From positions 5,394,001-5,458,000 of the forward strand of contig NZ_CP139447.1 in assembly GCF_047121295.1 (NCBI RefSeq): a DNA stretch of 64,000 nt. The letters run 5' to 3'. This DNA is from Longispora sp047121295. GTDB taxonomy: Bacteria; Actinomycetota; Actinomycetes; Mycobacteriales; Micromonosporaceae. The notes under the pieces are model-generated. The model was not told the DNA's origin. It saw only the letters and a program-made list of their open reading frames with translations, and did not search any database. Of this stretch, positions 44,076 to 52,771 are shown one piece after another (the stretch's first letter is position 1; each line of letters begins with the position of its first letter). The position numbers and the translations under genes are program-made.

Positions 44076-45254
44076 TCACCCGGCCCGACCCGGCGCCCGG
44101 GCCACGGATCGCAGCACCCTCCGCAGCCGGGGTGCCACCGGCCTCTCCACCCCCACATGGATCCCCCAAGCCAACACCCCCATCACCGCCATCAGCCCCA
44201 CCACGAGCACATACCTGTTCACGGCGGCCCCCAGCCCCGCCAGCACCACGAACCCCACATGCGCGTGCACCAGATACAACGGATACGTCAACGCGCCGGC
44301 GACCGCCATCCACGGCCGGCCCAGCCCCGCCGTCCGCCTCAGCGCCACCAGGATCATCACCACGAAGATGGCCGTGATCACCGCGCACACCACGACGGGC
44401 GAGAACCCGGTCCGGTAGCGGTCGGCGACCCCGGCCGCGAACCCCACCCCCCGGTAGAGGGCGTTGCCCCAGCACAGGGCCAGGATCGCGCCCAGCTCCC
44501 AGGTCAGACCGTGTCGGTAGACGACACCCAGGGCCATGCCCGCGACGAAGTAGTGCGCGAACGTGGACTGGCCGAGGAGGTCCACGAACCCGGGCAGCAT
44601 CCCGAGCTGGGACGCGGCCGTCACGGCCAGCCACGCCCACAGGGCCAGGAGCACCCGGCGGCGGGTCAGGCCGATCAGCGCGAGGGCGAGGACGAGCAGG
44701 TAGAACCGGAGCTCGGCCCACAGGGTCCAGTAGACGACGTCGATGTTGGCGACGCCGACGACCGGGTTGAGCATGGTGAGGTTGGCGAGATACTGGCCGA
44801 ACCCCACCCGGAATCTTCCCGACGCGACCGAGACCAGGGCCGTGAGGGTGACCGCGACCCAGAAGGCCGGGTAGAGCCGGACGATCCGGGACACCACGAA
44901 GGCGCGCGCCGGCCGGCCCCACGCGCTGAGCAGCACGACGAAGCCACTGATCACGAAGAACAGGTCGACGCCCAGGTAGCCGTACCGCGACACCTCGCCG
45001 AGGCCGGGGAAGCGCGCCGGCGAGTGGCCCTGCATCCAGCCGGAGAACGTGTAGTGGAAGACGACCACGGCGACGGCCGCGCCGATCCGGAGCAGGTCGA
45101 GCTCGTGCAGCCGCCGGGACGCCGCCTCCGGGACCACCGGTTCCGCCGCCCGGCCGGGATCCGTCGGCCGCTCGCCCGGAGCCTCCGAGTCCCCCGGCGG
45201 GCCGGGATCCGTCGGCCGCTCGCCCCGGCCCGGGGCCGCCGGGTCCGCGCTCAC
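44076..45254 (-). CDS. acyltransferase 3 family membrane protein
   Basis: 392 residues. An N-terminal Pro/Gly/Arg-rich extension (1-about 45), then RRLHELDLLRIGAAVAVVVFHYTFSGW with the acyltransferase-3 His (VFHY) and GYLGVDLFFVISGFVV; about ten membrane helices. OatA-like enzymes O-acetylate peptidoglycan or exopolysaccharide; the neighbourhood of VanX and a D-Ala ligase makes a cell-wall acceptor plausible. GTG overlaps the vanX stop, last in a four-gene operon. Confidence 0.88.
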   Translation of the reverse strand: MSADPAAPGRGERPTDPGPPGDSEAPGERPTDPGRAAEPVVPEAASRRLHELDLLRIGAAVAVVVFHYTFSGWMQGHSPARFPGLGEVSRYGYLGVDLFFVISGFVVLLSAWGRPARAFVVSRIVRLYPAFWVAVTLTALVSVASGRFRVGFGQYLANLTMLNPVVGVANIDVVYWTLWAELRFYLLVLALALIGLTRRRVLLALWAWLAVTAASQLGMLPGFVDLLGQSTFAHYFVAGMALGVVYRHGLTWELGAILALCWGNALYRGVGFAAGVADRYRTGFSPVVVCAVITAIFVVMILVALRRTAGLGRPWMAVAGALTYPLYLVHAHVGFVVLAGLGAAVNRYVLVVGLMAVMGVLAWGIHVGVERPVAPRLRRVLRSVARAPGRAG

Positions 45255-45889
45255 AGGTCGACGGGGCCGTAGCGGGTGGTGGCGGCCCGGGTGCTCAGGG
45301 CCCAGTACCGGTCGCCGAACGACCAGTGCCACCACTCCGTCGGGTAGTTCACGAACCCGGCCGCGCCGAGGACCGCACCGAGCAGGTCCCGGTTCGCCCG
45401 GGCGGCGCCGGGCACGACAGCAGCCGTGAAGCACGCGTCCCCGCTGGCCACCGGGCTGTCGTTCACCAGGGTGCCCATGTCCAGTTCGGCACCCTCAAAC
45501 GTGCACAGCGTCAGGTCGACCGTGCCGCCGGTGCTGTGCGGGGCCACCTCGGGCGGGGAGACGTACTTGCTGGCCTCCACGTGCAGCCGCTCCGGGTCCC
45601 AGCTGGGAAAACGCACGCGCAGCTCGTCGCGGTACCCGTCGAAATAGGTCTTCTGCAAGCCGAGCGGGCGGTAGCCCTCGACGATCAGCAGCCGGAGCCC
45701 GTCCGGCAGGGCGCGTTGCGCGGCGAGCAGCCGACGGACCGCGTCCTCCCGCAGGTGGGCGAAGGCGCCGGCCTCGTCGGCGAGCCTGGGGTCGACGCGC
45801 AGTTCGGGGACCTCGCGCAGGTCGACCAGGGCCTCGCCGTTGTCGCGGAGCGGGACGGCCGCGATCCGGGGGTCGGACAGCAGGATCAC
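45251..45889 (-). CDS. vanX: VanX-type D-alanyl-D-alanine dipeptidase
   Basis: 212-residue zinc dipeptidase. Zinc and catalytic residues are in place: Arg74 (EGYRP, transition-state Arg), His118 and Asp125 (PHSTGGTVDLTL), Glu185 and His188 (TEWWHW). Cytoplasmic, no signal, as VanX. It splits D-Ala-D-Ala and so removes normal cell-wall precursor. GTG start overlaps the ligase stop. Lies with a D-Ala ligase and a racemase/dehydratase-like enzyme, though no VanS/VanR or VanH is present. Confidence 0.92.
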   Translation of the reverse strand: MILLSDPRIAAVPLRDNGEALVDLREVPELRVDPRLADEAGAFAHLREDAVRRLLAAQRALPDGLRLLIVEGYRPLGLQKTYFDGYRDELRVRFPSWDPERLHVEASKYVSPPEVAPHSTGGTVDLTLCTFEGAELDMGTLVNDSPVASGDACFTAAVVPGAARANRDLLGAVLGAAGFVNYPTEWWHWSFGDRYWALSTRAATTRYGPVDL

Positions 45890-46983
45890 GCCATGCCCCG
45901 CTTCCGGGCGTGCCGCTCGAACGCCAGCGCGATCAGCCGGTCGAGCAGGTCCTGGTAGGACACTCCGGAGGCCTGCCAGACCTTCGGGTACATCGAGTGC
46001 GCGGTGAAGCCGGGCATCGTGTTGAGTTCGTTGACGTAGAGCCGGTCGGCGGCCTCGTCGTAGAGGAAGTCGACCCGGGCGAGGCCCCAGCCGCCGACGG
46101 CGCGGAACGCCGCGATCGAGAGTTCCCGGGTCCGGGCCTCGATGTGCGGGGGCAGCATCGCGGGCACGATCATCGGGTCGACGGTGCCGAGGTACTTCTG
46201 CTCGTAGTCGAACCAGCCACCGCTGACCGTGACCTCCCCGACGCACGACGCCTCGGGTTCGAAGCCGCCGAGCACCCCGCACTCGATCTCCCGGCCGGTG
46301 ACGCCCTGCTCGATGATGACCACCGGGTCGAATTCGAGGGCCCGGTCCACGGCCGCCGCCAGGCCCGACGGGTCGACCACCCGGGTGATGCCGATCGAGG
46401 AGCCCATGTTGGCGGGCTTGACGAACAGCGGGTATTCCAGGCCGTCGGCCAGGGGCAGCCCCTTCGCCCAGGACACCTCGTCCACCCACACGTGCGGGGT
46501 GACGGGCACGTTCTCGGCGAGGAAGGCGCGCTTCATGGCGACCTTGTCCATCCCGACGGCCGAGGCCGCGATGCCGCCGCCGACGTAGGGCACGCCGAGG
46601 AACTCCAGGAGGCCCTGCAGCACTCCGTCCTCGCCGAACGGGCCGTGCAGCAGCGGGAACACGACGTCGAGGTGCGCGACGACGTCCCCGCCGGCGAGCA
46701 CGGCCACCCCGGGCCGGCCGGGCCGCAGCTCGACGAGCGGGCCGACGACCTCCAGGTGGTCGTCGATCGCACGCACCCCGTCGGGCGGCGTCATCAGAGC
46801 CTCCAGAACCTCATCGGGTACCAGCCGGAAGTCGCCCTCCCGCGTCACCCCCACGACCACCGGCGCGTACCGGTCCCGGGGCAGCGCCCGCACCACGGCG
46901 AGGGCCGAGGAGCAGGACACGGCGTGCTCGGCCGAGGGTCCGCCGAAGAGGACCCCGACCCGGATCCGCGCGTCGCCGGTCAT
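45886..46983 (-). CDS. D-alanine:D-amino-acid ligase (Ddl family)
   Basis: 365-residue ATP-grasp ligase: RVGVLFGGPSAEHAVSCSSA, HGPFGEDGVLQGLLEFLGVPYVGGG, VKPANMGSSIGIT and NELNTMPGFTAHSMYP. The omega-loop reads DYEQKY, the Tyr type found in D-Ala-D-Ala and D-Ala-D-Ser ligases, not the D-lactate type (VanA/VanB). So it makes a dipeptide, not a depsipeptide. Paired with VanX, which destroys D-Ala-D-Ala, it may use a second amino acid other than D-Ala. ATG overlaps the stop of the upstream gene (ATGA). Confidence 0.9.
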   Translation of the reverse strand: MTGDARIRVGVLFGGPSAEHAVSCSSALAVVRALPRDRYAPVVVGVTREGDFRLVPDEVLEALMTPPDGVRAIDDHLEVVGPLVELRPGRPGVAVLAGGDVVAHLDVVFPLLHGPFGEDGVLQGLLEFLGVPYVGGGIAASAVGMDKVAMKRAFLAENVPVTPHVWVDEVSWAKGLPLADGLEYPLFVKPANMGSSIGITRVVDPSGLAAAVDRALEFDPVVIIEQGVTGREIECGVLGGFEPEASCVGEVTVSGGWFDYEQKYLGTVDPMIVPAMLPPHIEARTRELSIAAFRAVGGWGLARVDFLYDEAADRLYVNELNTMPGFTAHSMYPKVWQASGVSYQDLLDRLIALAFERHARKRGMA

Positions 46984-48014
46984 GCCGCCACCTCCTGGTC
47001 GTGGTTCCCGGCCGGTCGGCCGGAGTCGTCGTGGCCGGCGAGGATGCCGCCCAGGGTGGAGCCGTCGATGTTGCCGCCCGTCAGCACGACGCCGATGTCG
47101 CCGAGCCCGCCGGCGGCGGCCAACCGCAGCGCCCCGGCGAGGGCGGCGGCGGCCGACGGCTCGACCAGCAGCTTCGCCTCGAACAGCGCGAGCCGCACGG
47201 CGTGCGCGATGGCCTCGTCGTCCACCCGGACCACCCCGGCGACGGCGTGCTGGACGATCCGGAACGGCAGCCGGCCGACCTGCGCGGGCCGCAGCCCGTC
47301 GGCGAGGGTCGGCTCGGGGACCACGGTGACCCGGTTGCCGGTGACCAGGCTGCGGGCGAGGGAGTCGTTGCCGACCGGTTCGACGCCGTACACGGCGAGG
47401 TCGCGGCCCTCGGCGGCCAGGCACGCCCCGGCGAGGCCGCCCGCGCCGCCGACCGGCAGGACCACGGCGTCGAGGTGCGCGCCCCGGTCGCGGACCTCGT
47501 CGAGGAGTTCGAGGGTGGCGGTGCCCTGGCCCCGGATCACGTCCGGGTGGTCGTACGCGTCGAGGACCGCGTGCCCGGTGGCCACCCGCAACCGCTCGAC
47601 GGCGGCGAGCCGGTCGTCGAGGGTGTGGCCGGCGAGCATCACGTCGGCCCCGGCGGCGTGCACGAGGGCGATCTTCGCGGGGGCCGCGTCCACGGGGAGC
47701 ACGGCGACGGCGCGCAGGCCGCGCTCGCGGGCGGCGAGCGCGACGGCCACGGCGTGGTTGCCGGTGCTCTGGGCGATGACGCCGGTGTGCCGGCCCTCGT
47801 CGGCGATCCGGCCGACGGCGAGCGTGGCGCCCCGGTACTTGTAGGAGCCGCCGCGTTGCAGGTTCTCCGCCTTGAGCCACAGGCGGGCCCCGGCCAGGGC
47901 GTCGAGCGCCGCAGACCGGACCACCGGGGTCCGCACGACCCGGCCCGCGAGCCGGGCGGCGGCCCACCGGACATCCTCACCACTCAGAGTTATCAAGCTT
48001 GTCGCCACAGTCAC
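46980..48014 (-). CDS. PLP fold-type II enzyme, serine racemase / threonine dehydratase-like
   Basis: 344 residues. PLP Lys in GSYKYRGA, phosphate/carboxylate loop STGNHAVAVALAA, GGAGGLAGACLAA as the Gly-rich PLP-phosphate loop. Closest in outline to threonine ammonia-lyase and the eukaryotic-type serine racemase, without a C-terminal ACT regulatory domain. First gene of the operon with D-Ala ligase, VanX and acyltransferase, so making D-Ser for the ligase is an attractive reading; deamination of Thr/Ser is the alternative. Start GTG 48014 with GGGGAGGG upstream; GTG 48008 also possible. Confidence 0.82.
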   Translation of the reverse strand: MTVATSLITLSGEDVRWAAARLAGRVVRTPVVRSAALDALAGARLWLKAENLQRGGSYKYRGATLAVGRIADEGRHTGVIAQSTGNHAVAVALAARERGLRAVAVLPVDAAPAKIALVHAAGADVMLAGHTLDDRLAAVERLRVATGHAVLDAYDHPDVIRGQGTATLELLDEVRDRGAHLDAVVLPVGGAGGLAGACLAAEGRDLAVYGVEPVGNDSLARSLVTGNRVTVVPEPTLADGLRPAQVGRLPFRIVQHAVAGVVRVDDEAIAHAVRLALFEAKLLVEPSAAAALAGALRLAAAGGLGDIGVVLTGGNIDGSTLGGILAGHDDSGRPAGNHDQEVAA

Positions 48015-48205
48015 CGTGTTGTGCCCTCCCCGTCCCGAACCGGCTGGTGAGGCCACCCTGCCGGCGCAATATGCCCGCGCCGTCCCCGCCATGTCATGAA
48101 CCGGTAACAGACACGGGGAGTGACCACGGGGCGTTGGCACGAAGCGGGGAGCAGGCCGCTGGCCGGCATCTCCTATGGTGGGCGCACACGCGAGAGGGAG
48201 CAGAC

Positions 48206-48736
48206 ATGTCTGGAACTGAGATGGACGACTGGAGCGAGGACACCCCGGCCCACGAGGTCGTCGTGGACTACTCCAACGGCGGCCACGAGCTGATCACCGA
48301 CGCCGACGGGGACGGTTACGCGGACTCGGTCGCCGTCGACGCCGACGGGGACGGCCAGTACGAGGCGGTCTACACCCACGAGCACGGCCCCGGGCACGCG
48401 CTGGACACCGCCTCCGTGGACACCGACGGCGACGGGAAGGTCGACGCCGTCTACTCCGACACCGACCACGACGGCCGGATCGACACCGCCGTGCTGGACC
48501 GCGACCACGACGGCCGGGCCGACGCGATGTACGTGGACGCCAACCACGACGGGGTCGTCGACCAGGTCGTCCTCGACACGGACCACGACGGCCGCGCGGA
48601 CTTCGCGACCGCCGACACCGACTTCGACGGCCGCGCCGACGTGACGGTCACGGACACGGACGCGGACGGCGACTACGACACGGTGCACTACACCGACGCC
48701 GCCCCGCGCGGCCTGGACCCGTTCGGGGCCAACTAG
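48206..48736 (+). CDS. Asp-rich protein with nine 13-residue calcium-loop repeats
   Basis: 176 residues. From residue 32 to 162 a 13-residue unit D-x-D-x-D-G-x-x-D-x4 repeats nine times, interrupted once by HEHGPGHALDTASV. DxDxDG loops of this kind bind calcium (EF-loop, dockerin or thrombospondin-3 style). Unlike most such proteins there is no signal peptide or membrane helix. ATG 48206 with AGAGGGAG upstream. A cytoplasmic calcium-binding or structural role is inferred. Confidence 0.8.
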   Translation: MSGTEMDDWSEDTPAHEVVVDYSNGGHELITDADGDGYADSVAVDADGDGQYEAVYTHEHGPGHALDTASVDTDGDGKVDAVYSDTDHDGRIDTAVLDRDHDGRADAMYVDANHDGVVDQVVLDTDHDGRADFATADTDFDGRADVTVTDTDADGDYDTVHYTDAAPRGLDPFGAN

Positions 48737-48763
48737 CGCGTCGGGCCGCCGGATGCCGGGGCG

Positions 48764-48775
48764 GGTGTCGCCGTA
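48764..48775. repeat. dispersed motif, copy 1
   Basis: GGTGTCGCCGTA in the gap between the convergent genes ending at 48736 and 48790. With flanks it matches the copy at 57117 in 19 of 21 bases (GGGGC-x-GGTGTCGCCGTA-x-CC). Confidence 0.45.
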
Positions 48776-48789
48776 CCCGGAAAAAGGGT

Positions 48790-50979
48790 CTAGAGCCGCA
48801 GCCGGCGGCGGGTGGTGACGAACAGGGTCGCGCCGAGGCCGAGGAAGGCCAGGCCGGCGGCCGAGCCGCCCAGGATCCACGGGCTGCCGGCGTCGGCGGC
48901 GGCCGGCACCGGACGGTGCGACGGCGGGGGCGTCGTCGCGGCCGGGGCGGGCGCGGGGAGCTGGTAGCCGGCGTCGTGGGTGAGGTCGTTGGCGCCGGCC
49001 GCGCCGGTGGTCACCTTGACCGGGGCCGGGGGCGGACCCGTCGGCTTCTCCCCGTCGGCGGGGGCCTCGGCCGCCGCCACGTCGAACCGCAGCTGGTAGT
49101 CGGTGCGCGGCGTGACCGTGAAGCGGTAACCACCGCGCGCGTCGGTGCTCGTGGTCTCCTGGCCGGCCGGTCCCACGAGGGTGACCGTCGCGCCCGCCAA
49201 CGGCTCCTCCGACGGGTCGGGCACCCCGTCGCGGTCCCGGTCGAACCAGACCCGGCCGCCGACCTGGGTCGGGGGCGGCTCGCAGAGCAGCTCCAGGTCG
49301 CCGAGGCCGTTGACGCCCACGCCGTCCACCGGGAAGTCGGCGCTGCCCGCCCCGGTCGCGTTGTCGAACAGCCGGACCCCGGACGACCCGGTCGACAGGG
49401 TGCCCCGGAACCGGGGCGCGAAGGCCAGGCCGCCGGCCGGTCGGCCGCCGCCGGCGTAGTACTCGCGGACCCGAGGGTCGGCCGTCGGGTGGCCGGGGCA
49501 GGTCAGGGCGTCGCCGTCCCAGACGTAGCCGCCGTCGGTCAGGCAGACCCGGGTGATGCCGCCGAGCGCCGGGTCGAGGGTCCGCCGGGCGGTGTCCGCC
49601 GCGCCGACCGGGCCGGGGGCGTCCCGGCCGGCCTGGTCGCCGAGCCGGTCGCGGAAGCCGAGCACCATGGAGCCGTCCCGGTCGAAGACGATGTCCGACA
49701 GGATCGGCTGCGGACGGTTGGCCTGCCGGAACCAGCCACGTTTGGGTACGTCCGGATCGTCGAAGGCCCCGTCGGCGCCGTTGTAGGGCTCGTACGTCGG
49801 CTGCCAGGCCCGCCAGTAGGTGTCCCCGGGCGCCGTGCCCCGCCGGTGGTCGAGCGCGTGCGCCACGACGGTGCTGAAGGCCGTGCCGTCGAGCCGGAGC
49901 ACGTACGCGCGCAGGTCCTCGCGCCTCTGGCTGCCCTCCGCCGAGCAGACGCCGCCGACGTACACCGCGCCGTCGTGCTGGCCGAGGCCGTACGGTCGCC
50001 AGTCGGCCGGCCCGGTCGGGCAACCCGGGTCGGGGATCGCGACGGTGCGCTGCGGGGCCGCCGCCGTGGGGCCGGCGGTGTCGTACAGGTAGAGGGTCCT
50101 CGCGCGCAGCCCGACGGCGTAGAGGGTGCGGCCGTCGGCGGACAGGTCCAGGTCGCCCAGGCCCTCCTTGCCGACGGCGTTGGTGATCGCCAGGCTGTCG
50201 CGGTCCAGGTCGGCGTCGTGCGCGGCCTGGCCGGCGTCGGGGACCGTGGCGAAGGTGCCCACGGAGCGGGTGGCGCGGTCGATGGCGTAGATGCCGCCGG
50301 GGCCGGCCGGGCCGTAGCCGGTCAGGCGCTTGGTGAGGGCGCCGGCGAACAGCCGATCGCGGTCGCGCTGGTAGGCCAGGCCGTAGGTGGCGCCGATCTG
50401 GGCGGTGGTGGCCTCGGTGGCGATGCCGGAGCCCGCACCGGCGTCGGCGGCCCAGCTGACCAGGGCCCGGCCGTCCCGGGTGGCCGCCGCGCCCTGCCGG
50501 GTGCACGCGGTGGCCAGCCCGGGGGTGGCGTGGCAGTAGTCGGCCGGGTCGTGCACCCCGGTGAGGACGGTGGCCTTCCGGCCGCCGCGCACGTCCACGA
50601 ACGCGACCGGCGGCGACAGGCTCGGGGCCGGGCCGCCGGCCGGCGCGGGGCGCAGGAAGGACTTCGTGGCCGGGATGGTGACCTCGACCCGGTACCGTCC
50701 CCCGGACAGCGGGCCGGCTGTCGGGTCGACGACGGCCACCCCGCCGGCGTCGGTCGTGGCGTCCTGGGTGGCCCCGGCGTCGTCGGTGAGCCGGACCCGC
50801 AGGCCCGGCTCGCCGAGCTCCAGGCCCGGGGTGTGGCTGCCGTCGGAGTTGACGTCGCGGACCACGGTGACGGTGACCGTGCCGTCCGCGCCGGCGGCCA
50901 GGGCGGGCGCGGTGCCGGCGAGCGGCAGCCCGAGGAGGACCACCCCGGCCGCCACGCGCCGTGCCCCGCGTCCCGACAT
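48790..50979 (-). CDS. SdrD-like secreted surface protein with C-terminal membrane anchor
   Basis: 729 residues. Signal peptide (ARRVAAGVVLLGLPLAGTAPALA), an SdrD/Cna-B-like beta domain (VVRDVNSDGSHTPGLELGEPGLRVRL), a propeller-like middle, a second Cna-B domain (GRVWFDRDRDGVPDPSEEPLAGATVTL), then a Pro-rich stalk, a membrane helix (GGSAAGLAFLGLGATLFV) and the tail RRRLRL. The usual LPxTG is absent (AAADAGSP occupies its place), so it is probably membrane-anchored. ATG 50979 fits the signal peptide; an upstream TTG is possible. Confidence 0.85.
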   Translation of the reverse strand: MSGRGARRVAAGVVLLGLPLAGTAPALAAGADGTVTVTVVRDVNSDGSHTPGLELGEPGLRVRLTDDAGATQDATTDAGGVAVVDPTAGPLSGGRYRVEVTIPATKSFLRPAPAGGPAPSLSPPVAFVDVRGGRKATVLTGVHDPADYCHATPGLATACTRQGAAATRDGRALVSWAADAGAGSGIATEATTAQIGATYGLAYQRDRDRLFAGALTKRLTGYGPAGPGGIYAIDRATRSVGTFATVPDAGQAAHDADLDRDSLAITNAVGKEGLGDLDLSADGRTLYAVGLRARTLYLYDTAGPTAAAPQRTVAIPDPGCPTGPADWRPYGLGQHDGAVYVGGVCSAEGSQRREDLRAYVLRLDGTAFSTVVAHALDHRRGTAPGDTYWRAWQPTYEPYNGADGAFDDPDVPKRGWFRQANRPQPILSDIVFDRDGSMVLGFRDRLGDQAGRDAPGPVGAADTARRTLDPALGGITRVCLTDGGYVWDGDALTCPGHPTADPRVREYYAGGGRPAGGLAFAPRFRGTLSTGSSGVRLFDNATGAGSADFPVDGVGVNGLGDLELLCEPPPTQVGGRVWFDRDRDGVPDPSEEPLAGATVTLVGPAGQETTSTDARGGYRFTVTPRTDYQLRFDVAAAEAPADGEKPTGPPPAPVKVTTGAAGANDLTHDAGYQLPAPAPAATTPPPSHRPVPAAADAGSPWILGGSAAGLAFLGLGATLFVTTRRRLRL

Positions 50980-51055
50980 CCGCCCGACCAATCCTTCGGA
51001 GTGATCTAAACAGACTTAAGGTACATTCCCGGGTACCGGCGGGCGCGGGACACGC

Positions 51056-52507
51056 CTAGGAGCCGCTGATGAGGCCGCTCCCGGCGAGCTGGGCCAGGCC
51101 GGCGCGGGCCTGACCACGGGCGGTGTCCGGGTCCACGGTGCCGGCGACCAGCCGGACGTAGTCGGCCTCGACGGCGGCGGCGTCCCTGCCGTCGCAGAGC
51201 GCGTACGTCAGCCACGACGACAGGTTCAGCCAGTGCACGCCGGCCGGTTCGGCGGTGGCGAGGACGAGCCGGGCCTGGTCGGGGAGCTCGACCGCGTCGG
51301 CGGGGGCCTGGGTGAGCGGGCCGCCGGGGATCTCGGGCGCGACCACGTGCGGTGCCGGGGCCCGCCCGGGCCGCTCCGGGGCCCGCTCCCCGGCCGGCCG
51401 GTCCCAGCTCGCGCGGAGCCCCGGCTCCCGGCTCTCCAGGGTGTCCACGAGCCACGTGACGAACTGCCGGCCGTACGGCGTCAGCCGGTCGGCCACCGTC
51501 CGTTCGAGCTGTTCGGCGAGGAAGCCGGCCCGGGCGAGCGGCGTGGCGTACTCCACCTGGCCCGGCGTGGACAGGCTCATCGCCAGGTTGGCCGGCGGCG
51601 GTCCGAACCGGGCCAGCACCTCGGGCCCGGCCTCCCGGGCGGCGGCGGTGAAGGCGACCATGTGCACGTACACGTGCACGGCGAACAGCACCCGCATTGT
51701 CGACCACGGCACCACCCGCCACGGGATGTCGACGGTCAGGTCGGCGGCACCGTCCACGACGAGCGCCCCGCACCGGCTGATCTCGAACAGGACCAGGTGC
51801 AGCCCCTCGTGCAGGATCGCGCCGGCCGCGTCCCACGGGTCGGCCACCCGGTCCGGGGACAGGAAGATCGTGGCGGGCATGCCGTCGCCGCCGGAGACGG
51901 AGTACAGCGGGCCCTCGGGCGAGTCGTCCCGGCCGAGGCCGACGACGCCGATGTGCCGGAGGACGGCCGCGCCGACCTCGGGCATCAGGGTGGTGAGGAG
52001 TTCCGCGCCCCGGGCCAGGCCGGCGACCTGGTCGGCGTCGGGCTCGATCGGCACCCGGGCTGTCGGGGCGGGGAACATCGCGGCGAGCAGCGCGGCCAAC
52101 CGCCCGGCGATCGGGTCCCCCGGCGTGCCGTCGAGGCCCGTCCACACGAACGCCGGGCCGAGCCCCGGCCACGCCTCCACCGGGGAGCCGGCGAGATCCC
52201 GGCACGGTGCGGCCGACGCGTCGGGCAGGAACCGGGCCAGCTCCGGTGCGGGGCCGGCCACCCCGGCGCCGGCCTCGGCGAGGTCGGTCTCGAAGGCGTT
52301 GCGGAGTACCGGATCGCGGAGGAAGTACGTCAGGGTCTTCTCGTCGGCGGCCGCGAGCTCCGCCGCCCCGGTCAGGCCGGGGAACCTGCGGGCCAGCATG
52401 AGCAGGCCGACCCGGAGCCGGGCGACGTTCCGGCGGGCGATGGCGGCGGCGTCGCCGAAGTCCGGGTGCGCCGCGAGCAGCCGGTCGGTGTCACGAACGG
52501 ACGTCAT
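51056..52507 (-). CDS. HExxH-type putative peptide-modifying enzyme
   Basis: 483 residues. Central metal motif ILHEGLHLVLFE (His233, Glu234, His237) within a mostly helical protein; YVHMVAFTAAAREAG follows. The last about 80 residues (VHWLNLSSWLTYALCDGRDAAAVEADYVRL) look like a PqqD-like peptide-recognition winged helix. HExxH proteins of this group sit beside small actinobacterial precursor peptides, and some have been reported as 2-oxoglutarate/iron peptide beta-hydroxylases. Start ATG 52507 with GAGGTGG 5 bases away. Encoded just after a 44-residue peptide and a SARP regulator, so peptide modification is the best reading. Confidence 0.82.
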   Translation of the reverse strand: MTSVRDTDRLLAAHPDFGDAAAIARRNVARLRVGLLMLARRFPGLTGAAELAAADEKTLTYFLRDPVLRNAFETDLAEAGAGVAGPAPELARFLPDASAAPCRDLAGSPVEAWPGLGPAFVWTGLDGTPGDPIAGRLAALLAAMFPAPTARVPIEPDADQVAGLARGAELLTTLMPEVGAAVLRHIGVVGLGRDDSPEGPLYSVSGGDGMPATIFLSPDRVADPWDAAGAILHEGLHLVLFEISRCGALVVDGAADLTVDIPWRVVPWSTMRVLFAVHVYVHMVAFTAAAREAGPEVLARFGPPPANLAMSLSTPGQVEYATPLARAGFLAEQLERTVADRLTPYGRQFVTWLVDTLESREPGLRASWDRPAGERAPERPGRAPAPHVVAPEIPGGPLTQAPADAVELPDQARLVLATAEPAGVHWLNLSSWLTYALCDGRDAAAVEADYVRLVAGTVDPDTARGQARAGLAQLAGSGLISGS

Positions 52508-52526
52508 AGTCCACCTCGGGGGAAAG

Positions 52527-52564
52527 GCGCGTGGCACCCGACCGGAGGGCCGGGTGCCACGCGC
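52527..52564 (-). terminator. hairpin between precursor and HExxH genes
   Basis: Perfect 13-base arms GCGCGTGGCACCC and GGGTGCCACGCGC with a 12-base loop, 7 bases past the precursor stop. Such partial terminators or RNA stabilisers between RiPP precursor and enzyme genes give excess precursor. Confidence 0.8.
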
Positions 52565-52570
52565 GGTCGA

Positions 52571-52705
52571 CTAGCGGGCGATGGGGCCGTTGTCCTTCGG
52601 GCTCCAGCCGCGCTCGGCCGGGGAGTCGACCTGGACGGCCGGCTCCGCGACGGTGTCGAGCAGGGCGATCAGGCCACTCGGGACGGTCACCTTCGTCGTG
52701 GGCAT
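52571..52705 (-). CDS. 44-residue RiPP precursor-like peptide
   Basis: ATG 52705 preceded by AAGGGGAAGGGGAAAAG. Peptide: a hydrophobic leader-like segment VTVPSGLIALLDTVAEP (6-22) and a hydrophilic C-terminal part ERGWSPKDNGPIAR (31-44) with a single Trp, Asp38 and Asn39. No Cys. The size, placement between a SARP gene and an HExxH enzyme, own ribosome site and following hairpin all fit a ribosomal peptide precursor; residues 31-44 would be the core. Asp/Asn are the likely beta-hydroxylation sites if the enzyme is of that class. Cleavage site unknown. Confidence 0.72.
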   Translation of the reverse strand: MPTTKVTVPSGLIALLDTVAEPAVQVDSPAERGWSPKDNGPIAR

Positions 52706-52771
52706 AGCTTTTCCCCTTCCCCTTGGGTCCCGCCCGGTCCGGGCGGTACGGGAAGATCTTGACGGGCGGCC

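Noticed and set aside
45886..46983. VanA/VanB-type D-Ala-D-lactate ligase
   Set aside because: The omega-loop is DYEQKY (Tyr type), and there is no VanH-like dehydrogenase, so a depsipeptide ligase call is not supported.
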